Origin: Thermococcus profundus
Lineage (GTDB): Archaea; Methanobacteriota_B; Thermococci; Thermococcales; Thermococcaceae
Assembly: GCF_002214585.1 (NCBI RefSeq)
Contig: NZ_CP014862.1
Coordinates: 496,001-560,000 of the forward strand
Direction of reading: 5' to 3'
DNA: 64,000 bases
Shown here: positions 50,743 to 60,002 of the stretch, one piece after another
How positions within the stretch are numbered: the first letter of the stretch is position 1
How the letters are laid out: each line of letters begins with the position of its first letter
Position numbers and translations under genes: made by a program
Notes under the pieces: model-generated
Told to the model about the DNA's origin: nothing
Seen by the model: the letters and a program-made list of their open reading frames with translations, nothing else
The model's database searches: none

Positions 50743-51369
50743 TCACTTTTCCCCGAATATCTCCTGCTCTATGAGCCCAACTATGTCTTTGTGGATGTCT
50801 TCGATGCTGTTCTGGGCGTTGACTATTCTCATCTCCGGGAACATCTCGGCGAGCTTGAGGTAGTTCTCGCGCACCTTCTTCTGAAGCTCCACTATTTTAT
50901 CGAACTCCGTCTTTATGCTCCTGCCGTTTATGCGCTTCATGCTCTCCTTAACCGGCAGATCCAGGAGTATAACGAGGTCCGGCCTGATTGCAAACCTGTT
51001 GAGGTCTATAAGCCACTCGAGGTCGAGTCCCCTGGCCCACTGATATGCGAGCGATGAGTAGAAATACCTGTCTGAGATCACAACTTTCCCAGCATCTAGG
51101 GCGGGTTTTATAAGCTTGTGAACGTGTTCAGCCCTGTCGGCGGCGAAGAGAAGTGCCTCGGCTTCATGGCTTATCCTGGCACCGTCGATTATGCCCTCCC
51201 TTCCACCCGTCAGAACGAGCCTCCTGATGAGCTTTCCAAAGGCCGTATCTGTCGGCTCCTTCGTGAGGATTACCTCGTACCCCCTCGTATTGAACCATTC
51301 CGCCAGCATTTTAGCCTGTGTTGACTTACCGGCGCCATCGATGCCTTCCATGACCACAAAAATGCCCAC
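50743..51369 (-). CDS. tmk: Thymidylate kinase
   Basis: A 208-residue dTMP kinase giving dTDP for DNA synthesis. P-loop [17 protein letters not shown] at the N-terminus, the [11 protein letters not shown] block near residue 100, and [19 protein letters not shown]. The start is GTG 51369 after GGAGGTGAAGAGCA. It lies beside element B, with no operon partner. Confidence 0.95.
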   Translation of the reverse strand: MGIFVVMEGIDGAGKSTQAKMLAEWFNTRGYEVILTKEPTDTAFGKLIRRLVLTGGREGIIDGARISHEAEALLFAADRAEHVHKLIKPALDAGKVVISDRYFYSSLAYQWARGLDLEWLIDLNRFAIRPDLVILLDLPVKESMKRINGRSIKTEFDKIVELQKKVRENYLKLAEMFPEMRIVNAQNSIEDIHKDIVGLIEQEIFGEK

Positions 51370-51451
51370 TGCTCTTCACCTCCGGTGATGGAATGGGGTG
51401 GGAAAGGGGCCTTTTAACGCTTTGCCCCGGATAAAAATTCCATCGCGAAAA

Positions 51452-52159
51452 TCAAATGTTCTTCTTGAGGTAGTCCGCTAGGCTCCACATGCTCCCGAAC
51501 TCGGTTTCTTCTCCATCAATGTGGAGCTCAACAACGCCATCCGGCCTAAAGCGCAGGCCGAAGTCGTAGTTTTCCTTCTTCAGCTTGTGGAGAAACACCT
51601 CCTTCGGCTTGGGAGGAAGGTAGCTGGTCATCATGTCGTTTATGATCTCAACTTCCATGCCGAAAGCCTCCGAGAGCCTCGGGAAGAAGAGAACCGCGGG
51701 CGTGTTCATTGCATCGACGAGTACCCTCTTCTCAAGCTTGAGGCGGTACTTCTTCAGAAGATCGTTCATGAAATCATCCAGGGCGTTGGGATAGTAAACG
51801 GTCGCTCCAATGTCGCTTGGATGGGCGTCTATGAAGCTCCTGCCCTCAAGTACGGTTTTTATCTCGTCCACGTCCAGGCCGCTTACTTCAACCCTCACTC
51901 CACCGTAATAGTAGACGTAGGCAAGTGGCAGGCCCTTCTTGTGGGCGAAATCCTTGAGGGCTATAAGAGGGATTAACCTGACGTCCATTATCGTTGATCC
52001 GGTGCTCACTATTCCAACCACCATGGCCCTCTTCCCATACCTGGAAAGAGCCCTTCCGTCCCTACCGACTATTGTTGTTCCGTGGGCGATGGTTCCTATG
52101 GCCCTGCCCAGAAGGGCGAGTTCCTCCGGGTTGAACTTCTCTGAGTGGTACAGTTCCAT
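51452..52159 (-). CDS. Phosphohexomutase-like protein lacking the phosphoserine loop
   Basis: A 235-residue protein with the first half of the phosphoglucomutase/phosphomannomutase fold: GTTIVGRDGRALSRYGKRAM, STGSTIMDVRLIPLIALKDF, and VDAMNTPAVLFFPRLSEAFG with EIINDMMTSYLPPKP. The catalytic TASHNP serine loop is replaced by AYVYYYGGVRVEV, and the protein ends where the metal-binding and sugar domains would come. It probably cannot transfer phosphate. I infer a sugar-binding or regulatory relic. ATG 52159 follows GGGGGTGAATGT. It diverges from pckG and carries a Tgr-type site (52175-52191) before its start. Confidence 0.72.
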   Translation of the reverse strand: MELYHSEKFNPEELALLGRAIGTIAHGTTIVGRDGRALSRYGKRAMVVGIVSTGSTIMDVRLIPLIALKDFAHKKGLPLAYVYYYGGVRVEVSGLDVDEIKTVLEGRSFIDAHPSDIGATVYYPNALDDFMNDLLKKYRLKLEKRVLVDAMNTPAVLFFPRLSEAFGMEVEIINDMMTSYLPPKPKEVFLHKLKKENYDFGLRFRPDGVVELHIDGEETEFGSMWSLADYLKKNI

Positions 52160-52174
52160 ACATTCACCCCCGTG

Positions 52175-52191
52175 TATCACCATGAGTGTTA
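52175..52191. promoter_or_regulatory. Thermococcales glycolytic motif-like site, upstream of the phosphohexomutase homologue
   Basis: TATCAC-CATGA-GTGTTA matches the palindrome TATCAC-N5-GTGATA bound by Tgr/TrmBL1 at 11 of 12 fixed positions. It lies about 16 nt upstream of the start codon of the minus-strand gene, a downstream-of-TATA position that in this regulon means repression when sugar is absent. Confidence 0.6.
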
Positions 52192-52334
52192 TCCTTTTTC
52201 AAGGTTTTCCTTAATACAAAGGCGATGCCCATGATAAACTTTGTGGTTCAATGTCCTTAAATATCCTACGGAGTACTCACCATCACCGACAAACTATTTA
52301 ATACACTCTCCCAATGATCCCCGGAGGCGATACC

Positions 52335-54206
52335 ATGGAGCCCCTTGAAAGACTTGAGAAGCTCCTCGATGGAGAGCAGTTTGAGAAGATAAAGTCCATA
52401 GACAATCCGGAACTTCACGCTTTTTTGGCGGAGTGGATTGAGTGGCTTGAGCCCGATAGGGTTTTCGTCTGCACAGACAGCCCGGAGGATGAGGCCTACG
52501 TCAAATGGAAGGCCCTGTACTACGGCGAGGAAAAGATGCTCGAGATGCCCAACCACACCGTCCACTACGACAACTACTACGACCAGGCCAGGGACAAGGC
52601 AAACACCGCCATCCTCACTCCGGGCGGAAAGCCCCTTCCCTATCTCAACACCAAGGACCGGGAGGAGGGCCTTAAGGAAATACGCGAGCTGATGAAGGGC
52701 ATAATGAAAGGGAAGGAACTCTTTGTGTGTTTCTTCGTTCTCGGGCCCAGGAACTCGATATTCACGATCCCAGCCGTCCAGCTCACAGATTCGGCTTACG
52801 TTGCCCACTCCGAGTTCATCCTCTATAGGAAGGGCTACGAGGAGTTCAAGAGACTGGGCAGGAGTGCAAGGTTCTTCCGCTTCGTCCACAGCGAGGGCGA
52901 GCTCGACGAGAGGAAGACGAGCAAGAACCTCGACAAGAGGAGGGTGTACATCGATCTTGAAGATGAAACGGTTTACTCCGTCAACACCCAGTACGGCGGC
53001 AACACGATCGGCTTGAAGAAGCCCGCCTTCCGCCTCACCATCGCCAGGGCCGTCAATGAGGGCTGGCTGAGCGAACACATGTTCTTGATGCGCGTGAACG
53101 GCCCGCACGGCAGGAAGACCTACTTCACCGGCGCCTATCCGAGCATGTGCGGAAAGACATCAACCGCCATGATAAGCTGGGAGAACATAGTAGGTGACGA
53201 TCTAACCTTTATCCTGCCGGTCAACGGCGTGGCCAGGGGAGCGAACGTTGAGAAGGGAGTCTTTGGAATCATCCAGGGCGTCAACCCGGAGGACGATCCG
53301 ATAATCTGGGAGATTCTTCACTCCCCCGTCGAGATAATCTTCTCAAACGTCCTCGTCAAGGATGGAAAGCCCTACTGGAACGATATGGGCGTTCCTATTC
53401 CGGATGAAGGTGAGAACCACAGCGGAAAGTGGTGGAAGGGCAAGAAAGACGCCGAGGGCAACGAGATACCTCCGAGCCACAAGAACGCGCGCTTCACCGT
53501 CTCGCTCGAGCACTTCCCCAACGCGGATTTGGAGGCCCTTGAGAGCCCGTGCGGCGTTGAGGTTGGAGGAATGATATTCGGCGGCAGGGACGCGGACACG
53601 TGGCCTCCTGTTAGAGAAGCGTTCAACTGGAGGCACGGCGTAATAACAATGGGTGCCGCCTTAGAGAGCGAGACCACCGCGGCAACCCTCGGAAAGGAGG
53701 GTGTTAGAGCCTTCAACCCGATGGCCATCCTCGACTTCATGAGCGTTCACCTCGGAGACTACATAAGGAACTACCTCGACTTCGAGAAGCGCGTTAAGAA
53801 AACGCCGAAGATTTTTGCCGTTAACTACTTCCTCCGCGAAAACGGGAAGTGGCTCAACCACAAGCTGGACAAGGGCGTCTGGCTCAAATGGATGGAGCTT
53901 AGGGTTCACGGCGACGTCGATGCGATAGAGACGCCCATCGGTTACATCCCGAAGTACGAAGACCTGGCCAGGCTCTTCAGGGAGGTCCTCAACAAGGAGT
54001 ACACGAGGGAGGACTACGAGATGCAGTTCAAGATAAGGGTTCCTGAGCTTCTGGCGAAGATAGACCGCATCGAGGGGATATACAGGAAGCTCGACAACGT
54101 GCCTGAGGAGCTCTTCCAGATTCTCGAGGAGGAGAGGAGGAGGCTCCTCGAAGCTAGGGAGAAGTACGGCGACTACATAAGTCCATTCGCCCTTGAAGGG
54201 GTGTGA
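52335..54206 (+). CDS. pckG: GTP-type phosphoenolpyruvate carboxykinase
   Basis: A 623-residue PEPCK that converts oxaloacetate and GTP to PEP, or the reverse. Motifs: GAYPSMCGKTSTAMISWENI (kinase P-loop) near residue 275, RVNGPHGRKTYFTG, NAMGVP-like DDPIIWEILHSPVE, and SESTTAATLG-like ESETTAATLGKEGVRA FNPMAILDFM. The Thermococcus enzyme of the same length is characterised. ATG 52335 follows GGAGGCGATACC. The TATA AACTATTTAATAC is at 52292-52304. Its neighbour is maltodextrin phosphorylase. Confidence 0.97.
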   Translation: MEPLERLEKLLDGEQFEKIKSIDNPELHAFLAEWIEWLEPDRVFVCTDSPEDEAYVKWKALYYGEEKMLEMPNHTVHYDNYYDQARDKANTAILTPGGKPLPYLNTKDREEGLKEIRELMKGIMKGKELFVCFFVLGPRNSIFTIPAVQLTDSAYVAHSEFILYRKGYEEFKRLGRSARFFRFVHSEGELDERKTSKNLDKRRVYIDLEDETVYSVNTQYGGNTIGLKKPAFRLTIARAVNEGWLSEHMFLMRVNGPHGRKTYFTGAYPSMCGKTSTAMISWENIVGDDLTFILPVNGVARGANVEKGVFGIIQGVNPEDDPIIWEILHSPVEIIFSNVLVKDGKPYWNDMGVPIPDEGENHSGKWWKGKKDAEGNEIPPSHKNARFTVSLEHFPNADLEALESPCGVEVGGMIFGGRDADTWPPVREAFNWRHGVITMGAALESETTAATLGKEGVRAFNPMAILDFMSVHLGDYIRNYLDFEKRVKKTPKIFAVNYFLRENGKWLNHKLDKGVWLKWMELRVHGDVDAIETPIGYIPKYEDLARLFREVLNKEYTREDYEMQFKIRVPELLAKIDRIEGIYRKLDNVPEELFQILEEERRRLLEAREKYGDYISPFALEGV

Positions 54207-54222
54207 AGTCTTCTTTTTTCTT
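54207..54222 (+). terminator. Poly-T terminator after pckG
   Basis: GTCTTCTTTTTTCTTC directly follows the pckG stop, with thymine runs typical of archaeal termination. Confidence 0.5.
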
Positions 54223-54275
54223 CACTTTCGTCATCTGCCGAGCGGCAAGACTTTTTAAGCCTTGGTTCCATTTGG

Positions 54276-54292
54276 TATCACTGACAATGATA
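54276..54292. promoter_or_regulatory. Thermococcales glycolytic motif-like site before glgP
   Basis: TATCAC-TGACA-ATGATA matches TATCAC-N5-GTGATA at 11 of 12 positions. It sits 17-31 nt downstream of the TATA box CTTTTTAAGC (54251-54260) and 14 nt upstream of the glgP ATG, the arrangement for Tgr repression of a sugar-degrading gene. Confidence 0.7.
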
Positions 54293-54306
54293 TACAGGTG
54301 GTTGCC

Positions 54307-56799
54307 ATGGCGGACGTTTCGCACACTGTTGAGGATTCAATAAGAAAGAAACTGCCGTATCCCCTTGAGGATCTGGTTGATCTGGCGTACAACTACTGGT
54401 GGAGCTGGAACAGGCGCGCTACTAAACTCTGGGAGTACATTGATCCCGAGCACTGGCGCGAATACAAAAACCCTGTTAAACTTCTCCTTGATACTCCCAG
54501 AGAGCGCTTCAGCGAGCTGGTTAGGGACGACGACTTTATGAACCTCTACGAGCTTGTTATGGATCAGTTCACAGCTTACATGAACCCCCGCTCGACGTGG
54601 TTCTCGACGAACTATCCCAAGTGGGACAAGCCGATAGTGTACCTCTGCATGGAGTACGGAATAAGCAAGAGCCTCCCGATTTACTCTGGCGGTCTGGGCA
54701 TCCTGGCCGGCGACCATGTTAAAACTGCGAGCGACCTTGGACTGCCGTTTATAGCCGTTGGCCTGCTCTACAAACACGGCTACTTCCGTCAGGAAATCGA
54801 TGAAAAGGGCGGCCAAAGGGAGATATTCCCAGAGTACCGTCCGGAGGAAATGCCCATAAAGCCCGTCGTTGGAAAAGACGGGAAGCCCCTCTTAATCGAG
54901 GTTCCAATTGAGGATAGGATAGTCCACGCCCGGGCCTTTGAGGTGAACGTCGGGCGGATCAAGCTCTACCTTCTCGACACTGATGTCCCTGAAAACAGTC
55001 CAGACGACAGAACAATCTGCGACTACCTCTACAACGCCGAGACAGACAAGAGGATAAAGCAGGAGATACTCCTGGGCATCGGTGGCATGAGGCTTCTTAG
55101 GGCCATAGGAATTGAGCCCGGTGTGGTCCATCTCAACGAGGGCCACCCCGCCTTTGCCAACCTCCAGAGGATAGCCTGGTACATGGAGAAGGGCCTGAGC
55201 TTTACGGAAGCCCTGAGCATCGTGAGGGGCACTACCATATTCACCACCCACACTCCCGTTCCCGCCGGTCACGACAGGTTCCCGATTGAAGAGGTCAGGA
55301 AGAGGCTCTCGGGATTCCTCGCGGGTAGGGATGATCTCCTGGAGCTCGGCCGCGAGGGTGACCAGATCAACATGACCCTTCTCGCCATCAGAACATCAAG
55401 CTACGTCAACGGCGTGAGCCAGCTCCACGCAGAGGTAAGCAAGGGAATGTGGAAAGACCTCTGGCCCGGGGTTCCCCTCAACGAGATCCCGATCGAGGGG
55501 ATAACCAACGGCGTTCACACAATGACTTGGGTCCACAACAGCATGAGGAAGCTTTTCGATCGCTATATTGGCAAGGTCTGGCGTGAGCACACGAACATTG
55601 AGGGTATCTGGTACGCGGTTGAGAGGATCCCTGACGATGAGCTCTGGGAAGCCCACCTCGAAGCCAAGAGGCAGTTCATCGAGCTCCTGCGGAGAAAGGC
55701 CATCGAGAGGAACAGGCGGCTTGGAATAGACGATCCGATACCAGCGATCGATGAAAACGCCCTTATAATAGGCTTTGCCAGGAGGTTTGCCACCTACAAG
55801 AGGGCCACACTTTTGTTCACGGATCTTGAGAGGCTTAAGAAGATAGTCAACAACCCTGAGAGGCCGGTTTATCTCGTCTTCGGCGGCAAGGCCCACCCCA
55901 TGGACGAGGGGGGTAAGGCCTTCCTCAGGAGGGTCTACGAGGTTTCCCAGATGCCGGAGTTCAGGGGTAAGATATTCGTCATGGAGAACTACGACATGGG
56001 AAGCGCGAGGCTCATGGTTGCTGGCGTTGACGTTTGGCTCAACAACCCGAGGAGGCCCCTTGAGGCCAGCGGGACGAGCGGAATGAAGGCCGGACTGAAC
56101 GGGGTTTTGAACGTCAGCATCTACGACGGCTGGTGGGTGGAGGGATACAACGGAAAGAACGGCTGGGTGATCGGTGAGGAGACCACCGAACCTGAGACTG
56201 AGGGAGATGATCCCAAGGATGCAGAGAGCCTCTACAGACTCCTGGAGGACGAGGTTATTCCGACCTACTACGACAACCGTGCCCGCTGGATCTACATGAT
56301 GAAGGAGAGCATAAAGAGCATCGCCCCGCGCTTCAGCACCCACAGGATGGTGAAGGAGTACATGGACAAGTTCTACTCCAAGGCCATGAGCAACCACATC
56401 TGGCTGACGAGGGAAGGATACAGGGGAGCCAAGGAGATAGCCGCATGGAAGGACCGTGTTACATCTGCCTGGGACAGCGTTGAGATAAGGGAGGTCAAGG
56501 TTGAGGGAGGAAAGCTCTCGGCTAGGGTCTATCTGGACGGTCTCAAGCCCGAGGACGTCAAGGTTGAACTCTACTACGGCGTCAGGGCTGAAGGCTACGA
56601 GATAGAGAAGCCCCACATAGTTGAGCTGAGGCACCCCCGCGAGCTGGGACAGGACGAATGGCTCTACGTCTACGAGGGCGGTGCCCTGAGGCACCTCGGC
56701 GACCCGTGCTGGCACTACGCCGTCAGGGTTCATCCACACCACGAGAAATTGCCCCACAAGTTCCTGCTCGGGCTCGTCAAGTGGGAGGGCTTGGACTGA
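54307..56799 (+). CDS. glgP: Maltodextrin/glycogen phosphorylase
   Basis: An 830-residue GT35 phosphorylase releasing glucose-1-phosphate from alpha-glucans. N-terminal LVDLAYNYWWSWNRRA, catalytic-domain SLPIYSGGLGILAGDHVKTA, HLNEGHPAF, ITNGVHTMTW, and the PLP-lysine block EASGTSGMKAGLNGVLNVS near residue 600. ATG 54307 (MADVSHTVED) follows AGGTGGTTGCC. It supplies glucose-1-P to the modified Embden-Meyerhof pathway. The Tgr site upstream predicts induction on sugar. Confidence 0.96.
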   Translation: MADVSHTVEDSIRKKLPYPLEDLVDLAYNYWWSWNRRATKLWEYIDPEHWREYKNPVKLLLDTPRERFSELVRDDDFMNLYELVMDQFTAYMNPRSTWFSTNYPKWDKPIVYLCMEYGISKSLPIYSGGLGILAGDHVKTASDLGLPFIAVGLLYKHGYFRQEIDEKGGQREIFPEYRPEEMPIKPVVGKDGKPLLIEVPIEDRIVHARAFEVNVGRIKLYLLDTDVPENSPDDRTICDYLYNAETDKRIKQEILLGIGGMRLLRAIGIEPGVVHLNEGHPAFANLQRIAWYMEKGLSFTEALSIVRGTTIFTTHTPVPAGHDRFPIEEVRKRLSGFLAGRDDLLELGREGDQINMTLLAIRTSSYVNGVSQLHAEVSKGMWKDLWPGVPLNEIPIEGITNGVHTMTWVHNSMRKLFDRYIGKVWREHTNIEGIWYAVERIPDDELWEAHLEAKRQFIELLRRKAIERNRRLGIDDPIPAIDENALIIGFARRFATYKRATLLFTDLERLKKIVNNPERPVYLVFGGKAHPMDEGGKAFLRRVYEVSQMPEFRGKIFVMENYDMGSARLMVAGVDVWLNNPRRPLEASGTSGMKAGLNGVLNVSIYDGWWVEGYNGKNGWVIGEETTEPETEGDDPKDAESLYRLLEDEVIPTYYDNRARWIYMMKESIKSIAPRFSTHRMVKEYMDKFYSKAMSNHIWLTREGYRGAKEIAAWKDRVTSAWDSVEIREVKVEGGKLSARVYLDGLKPEDVKVELYYGVRAEGYEIEKPHIVELRHPRELGQDEWLYVYEGGALRHLGDPCWHYAVRVHPHHEKLPHKFLLGLVKWEGLD

Positions 56800-56893
56800 T
56801 CTTTCTCTCTTTGTCTTTGTCATCCACAAAAGGATAAACGTTTTTAATCCTCTGAGTGCAAGATTATGGGAAGGATACAACGGGGGGTGGAGC

Positions 56894-58177
56894 ATGGATC
56901 AAATTAGGAAGTGGACGTTCTATCTGATAATCCTGGTAGCGGGTTTTGCAATGGGCATAGGAACTGTGGGCCTCTTTCCCCAGATGTGGCTGAAGTACGG
57001 GATAAACGGCTTACTGGTTCACATAGCCTTCCTCGCTGTGCTCACCTACTTGGCCATCCTCGAGGCAGAGAACGTCATGAAATCCGGCTATTACTTCACC
57101 GAACTCTACACGAAGATCTCGCAAAAACCCGGAATGATCCTGGCTATCCTAACTGTAAACGTGATATTCCTCTCGTACTATACTGCCAACACTGCCCTCT
57201 CGATCCTGGTCCCTGTCCTAGGAACTGGAACCGTAGCCAGGCTTGTAGCAAAGCTCGTGATGATCATTCTGGTAGGGCTGATCATAACCCGTGCCAAGGA
57301 TAAGACCTTTGCCATAATGGCTATAGGTGCTCTGATCCTCGTCTTTCTGGTGCCCCTGCTGACCCTCCTCTTTAAGACTCAGATCGCTTCGAATGCCGAA
57401 TACCTGAACTTGGCATGGAACATGCTAGTTGCTAAGAAGGCCATCTCTGCAGAGATGATTCGGGCGGCGGCAGACAGGGCGCTCTACGGGGTTGGCCTCG
57501 GCTTTGGATTCTATATCATGTTGGGGAGCTTTATGAACGAGCGCTTCAATGCCCGGCTCATCATAGGAACCGGTGTCTTCCTCCAGCTGATCCTTGGTAT
57601 CCTCTCAACGTTTGCTGTAATCTATGCAGTTACACCTTCAGATCCGGACCTGTTTATTAAGTACGCTGGGGGCGGTGAGGAGGCGGCCATCGAGCTGATG
57701 GGCAGTTTTCCGAAAATACTCTCGAACCACAGCTTCCTACTAGCGGTTATGGGCCTTACTATCTTCATGGCGGGCCTTACCAGTCTGCTTCCGACGGCTG
57801 AGGTTGGCGTTCAGATCATAGAATCAACGTTCCGGATGGGCAGATCCAGGGCGGCGCTGTACCTGCTGGCCGCCGTTGCCGTTGTAGGTGTCTTTGATTC
57901 GCCTCCCTCAATAGCCGACGTGCTTCTGAAGGGCGTCACGACGTCCCTGGCAGTAACCGCGATCTTCGAGGCCTACCCCTTGATTTCAGGAACGAAGAAA
58001 CCAAAGACTGCCCAGCTTGCGGTAATCGGAACCGCGGTGCTCCTCTTCGTTCTGGGCTTCATAACCCAGTCTTACTACGACGCGAAACTTGGGGGTGCCT
58101 ACTACATTTCAATAGTCCTGGCAATATTTGTGGCGGCCCTGGGCTTCCTTGGAGAGGGGCTTCTTCCTGGCTCGTAG
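56894..58177 (+). CDS. Neurotransmitter:sodium symporter (SNF/NSS) family transporter
   Basis: A 427-residue membrane protein with about 11-12 hydrophobic helices. GFAMGIGTVGLFPQMWLKYG corresponds to the unwound TM1 region of LeuT-fold transporters, normally GLGNVWRFPY. The second conserved stretch is YLAILEAENVMKSGY, and FDSPPSIADVL lies near residue 335. It probably takes up an amino acid or related compound with sodium. The substrate is not evident. ATG 56894 follows GGGGGGTGGAGC. TATA-like GTTTTTAATCC at 56840-56850. Confidence 0.82.
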   Translation: MDQIRKWTFYLIILVAGFAMGIGTVGLFPQMWLKYGINGLLVHIAFLAVLTYLAILEAENVMKSGYYFTELYTKISQKPGMILAILTVNVIFLSYYTANTALSILVPVLGTGTVARLVAKLVMIILVGLIITRAKDKTFAIMAIGALILVFLVPLLTLLFKTQIASNAEYLNLAWNMLVAKKAISAEMIRAAADRALYGVGLGFGFYIMLGSFMNERFNARLIIGTGVFLQLILGILSTFAVIYAVTPSDPDLFIKYAGGGEEAAIELMGSFPKILSNHSFLLAVMGLTIFMAGLTSLLPTAEVGVQIIESTFRMGRSRAALYLLAAVAVVGVFDSPPSIADVLLKGVTTSLAVTAIFEAYPLISGTKKPKTAQLAVIGTAVLLFVLGFITQSYYDAKLGGAYYISIVLAIFVAALGFLGEGLLPGS

Positions 58178-58183
58178 GCCTCT

Positions 58184-58197
58184 TTCTTTTTTAAGAA
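58184..58197 (+). terminator. Poly-T terminator after the NSS transporter gene
   Basis: CTTTCTTTTTTAAG closely follows the stop at 58177, between convergent genes. Confidence 0.45.
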
Positions 58198-58235
58198 ACT
58201 TTTCTCGAGAAATCTAAAAATTGGGGGAAGAAAGA

Positions 58236-59951
58236 TCACTTGTGGGCAAAAATCGCAACGACTTTCTCCCCAACCTCGTCGATCCTGACGAAGCCAAAGC
58301 GCTCGAACTGGACGATGTCGTCCACATTGACATCAGCGTCGCTCTCCAGCAGGCCCTTTCTGATGATCAGCTCCTCTCCCTCGGGAACGAGAACCTCACA
58401 GGGCTTCCCTTCCGTGACCCAGTGAACCATCCTCCAGCGGTTCTCCCTGGCGACCTCGTATTCAACGCTGTGGAACCTCGCCTTTATGCTCTCCCCGCTA
58501 ACTTCAAGGATTTCAACGTTGAAGAGATCCTTAAGGCGGACGAAGCTTCCTGGCTTGAAGAGCTCCATGTCGTCCTTCGAGACGTAGACCGGCTTTCCGG
58601 GCTCGAACTTAAGCTTTCTGGTTCCTCTCTCAGGATGGTCCGGGTGGAGCGGTATCTCCGCTGTGAATTCCCTGGCTCCCTCGATGTACATCGGGATTGG
58701 GTCGGCGACGAAGAAGTAGCGGTTGGCTATGGGCTCGATTATGCGCCTGTTTATGGCGGCTAGATTGTCCCAGCTTATCGTGGTGTCGCTCCTCTTTAAC
58801 CCAACCTCGATGATGAGCTCCCTTATTGCCTCAGGCCTTATGCCGCGCCTTCTCAATGCCCTTATCGTTCCCAGGCGCGGGTCGTCCCAGCCGAGGTATT
58901 TTCCTTCCTGAATCCCTTTCCTCGTCTTGGACTTGCTCAGGATGACGCCCTCTATCGAAAGCCTCCCGTGGTGAACCGTAACAGGATATTCCCAGCCGAA
59001 GTACTCGTAGACGTAGCGCTGCCTCGTCTCGTTCTCTGCGTGCTCCTGGCCGCGGAAGATGTGGGTAACGCCGAGCTCGTGGTCGTCTATCGCTGATGCG
59101 AAGTTGTAGAGCGGCCAGACGCGGTACTTATTGCCAACGCGCGGGTGGTCCGGGTTGTCGATTATCCTCAAAGCGGGCCAGTCCCTAACTGCAGGGTTAG
59201 GGTGCTTGAGGTCGGTCTTAATCCTAACGACGGCTTCTCCTTCCTTGTACTCGCCGTTCAGCATCTTCCTCCAGCGTTCGAGCTGAACCTCCACCGGCTC
59301 CTCGCGATGGGGGCAGGCTATTCCCTTATCGCGGAGCTCCCTGAATTTTTCCGGCGGGCAGGTGCAGACGTAGGCCTTGCCCATCTTTATGAGCTTCTCG
59401 GCGTAGTCGTAGTATATTTCAAGCCTGTCGCTCGCTATGTGCACCTCGTCGATCTTGAATCCGAGCCAGTCTAGGTCTTCTTTGATCCATTCATAGAACT
59501 TCGGTTCGGGCCTCTTCACTTTGGGATCTGTGTCGTCGAAGCGCAGTATGAACTTGCCGCCGTAGAGCCTCGCGTACTCGTGGCTGAGTATTGCAGCGCG
59601 GGCGTTCCCGAGGTGGAAAGCACCATCAGGGTTGGGCGCGAAGCGCGTAACGACCTTGCCCTTCTCTGCCTTCGGAAGCGGGGGAAGGCCTTTCTTCTCC
59701 TCCTTCTTTTCCTTCTTCTCCTCAAAGAACTCCGGATAAATCTCCCTCAGCTTAGCCTCCTGCTCCTCGATGGAGAGGGCGTTCACCTTCTCCACTACCT
59801 CGTTCACCAACGGGATTATCTCCCTGGCCTTGGGCCTCAGCTCCGGGTTCTCTCCGAGAACCTTCCCTATGACCGCTTTGGGGTTTGCCTTTCCATTGTG
59901 CTGGTATGCGTTGATGAGCGCGTACTTCCAGATAACGGTCTCAGTCTCCAT
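58236..59951 (-). CDS. gltX: Glutamyl-tRNA synthetase
   Basis: A 571-residue archaeal/eukaryotic-type class I GluRS that charges tRNA-Glu. An N-terminal helical domain precedes the catalytic domain, with the HIGH-like APNPDGAFHLGNARAAIL near residue 110 and the KMSKS-like VILSKSKTRKG near 335. An anticodon-binding beta-barrel follows. A charged stretch KEEKKEKKEEKKG links them. ATG 59951 follows GGTGGTGAAA. It is convergent with the transporter. Confidence 0.95.
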   Translation of the reverse strand: METETVIWKYALINAYQHNGKANPKAVIGKVLGENPELRPKAREIIPLVNEVVEKVNALSIEEQEAKLREIYPEFFEEKKEKKEEKKGLPPLPKAEKGKVVTRFAPNPDGAFHLGNARAAILSHEYARLYGGKFILRFDDTDPKVKRPEPKFYEWIKEDLDWLGFKIDEVHIASDRLEIYYDYAEKLIKMGKAYVCTCPPEKFRELRDKGIACPHREEPVEVQLERWRKMLNGEYKEGEAVVRIKTDLKHPNPAVRDWPALRIIDNPDHPRVGNKYRVWPLYNFASAIDDHELGVTHIFRGQEHAENETRQRYVYEYFGWEYPVTVHHGRLSIEGVILSKSKTRKGIQEGKYLGWDDPRLGTIRALRRRGIRPEAIRELIIEVGLKRSDTTISWDNLAAINRRIIEPIANRYFFVADPIPMYIEGAREFTAEIPLHPDHPERGTRKLKFEPGKPVYVSKDDMELFKPGSFVRLKDLFNVEILEVSGESIKARFHSVEYEVARENRWRMVHWVTEGKPCEVLVPEGEELIIRKGLLESDADVNVDDIVQFERFGFVRIDEVGEKVVAIFAHK

Positions 59952-60002
59952 TTTCACCACCGGAAAGAGAAGAGAGGGGGAAGTTATAAAGTTAGCCCAG
60001 GA

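Noticed and set aside
52266-53108. 280-residue antisense ORF opposite pckG
   Set aside because: Same reason; it runs through the pckG promoter and coding region and has no family motifs.
55396-56895. 499-residue antisense ORF opposite glgP
   Set aside because: It is a codon-bias shadow of a well-identified phosphorylase; no ribosome binding site, no recognisable domain.
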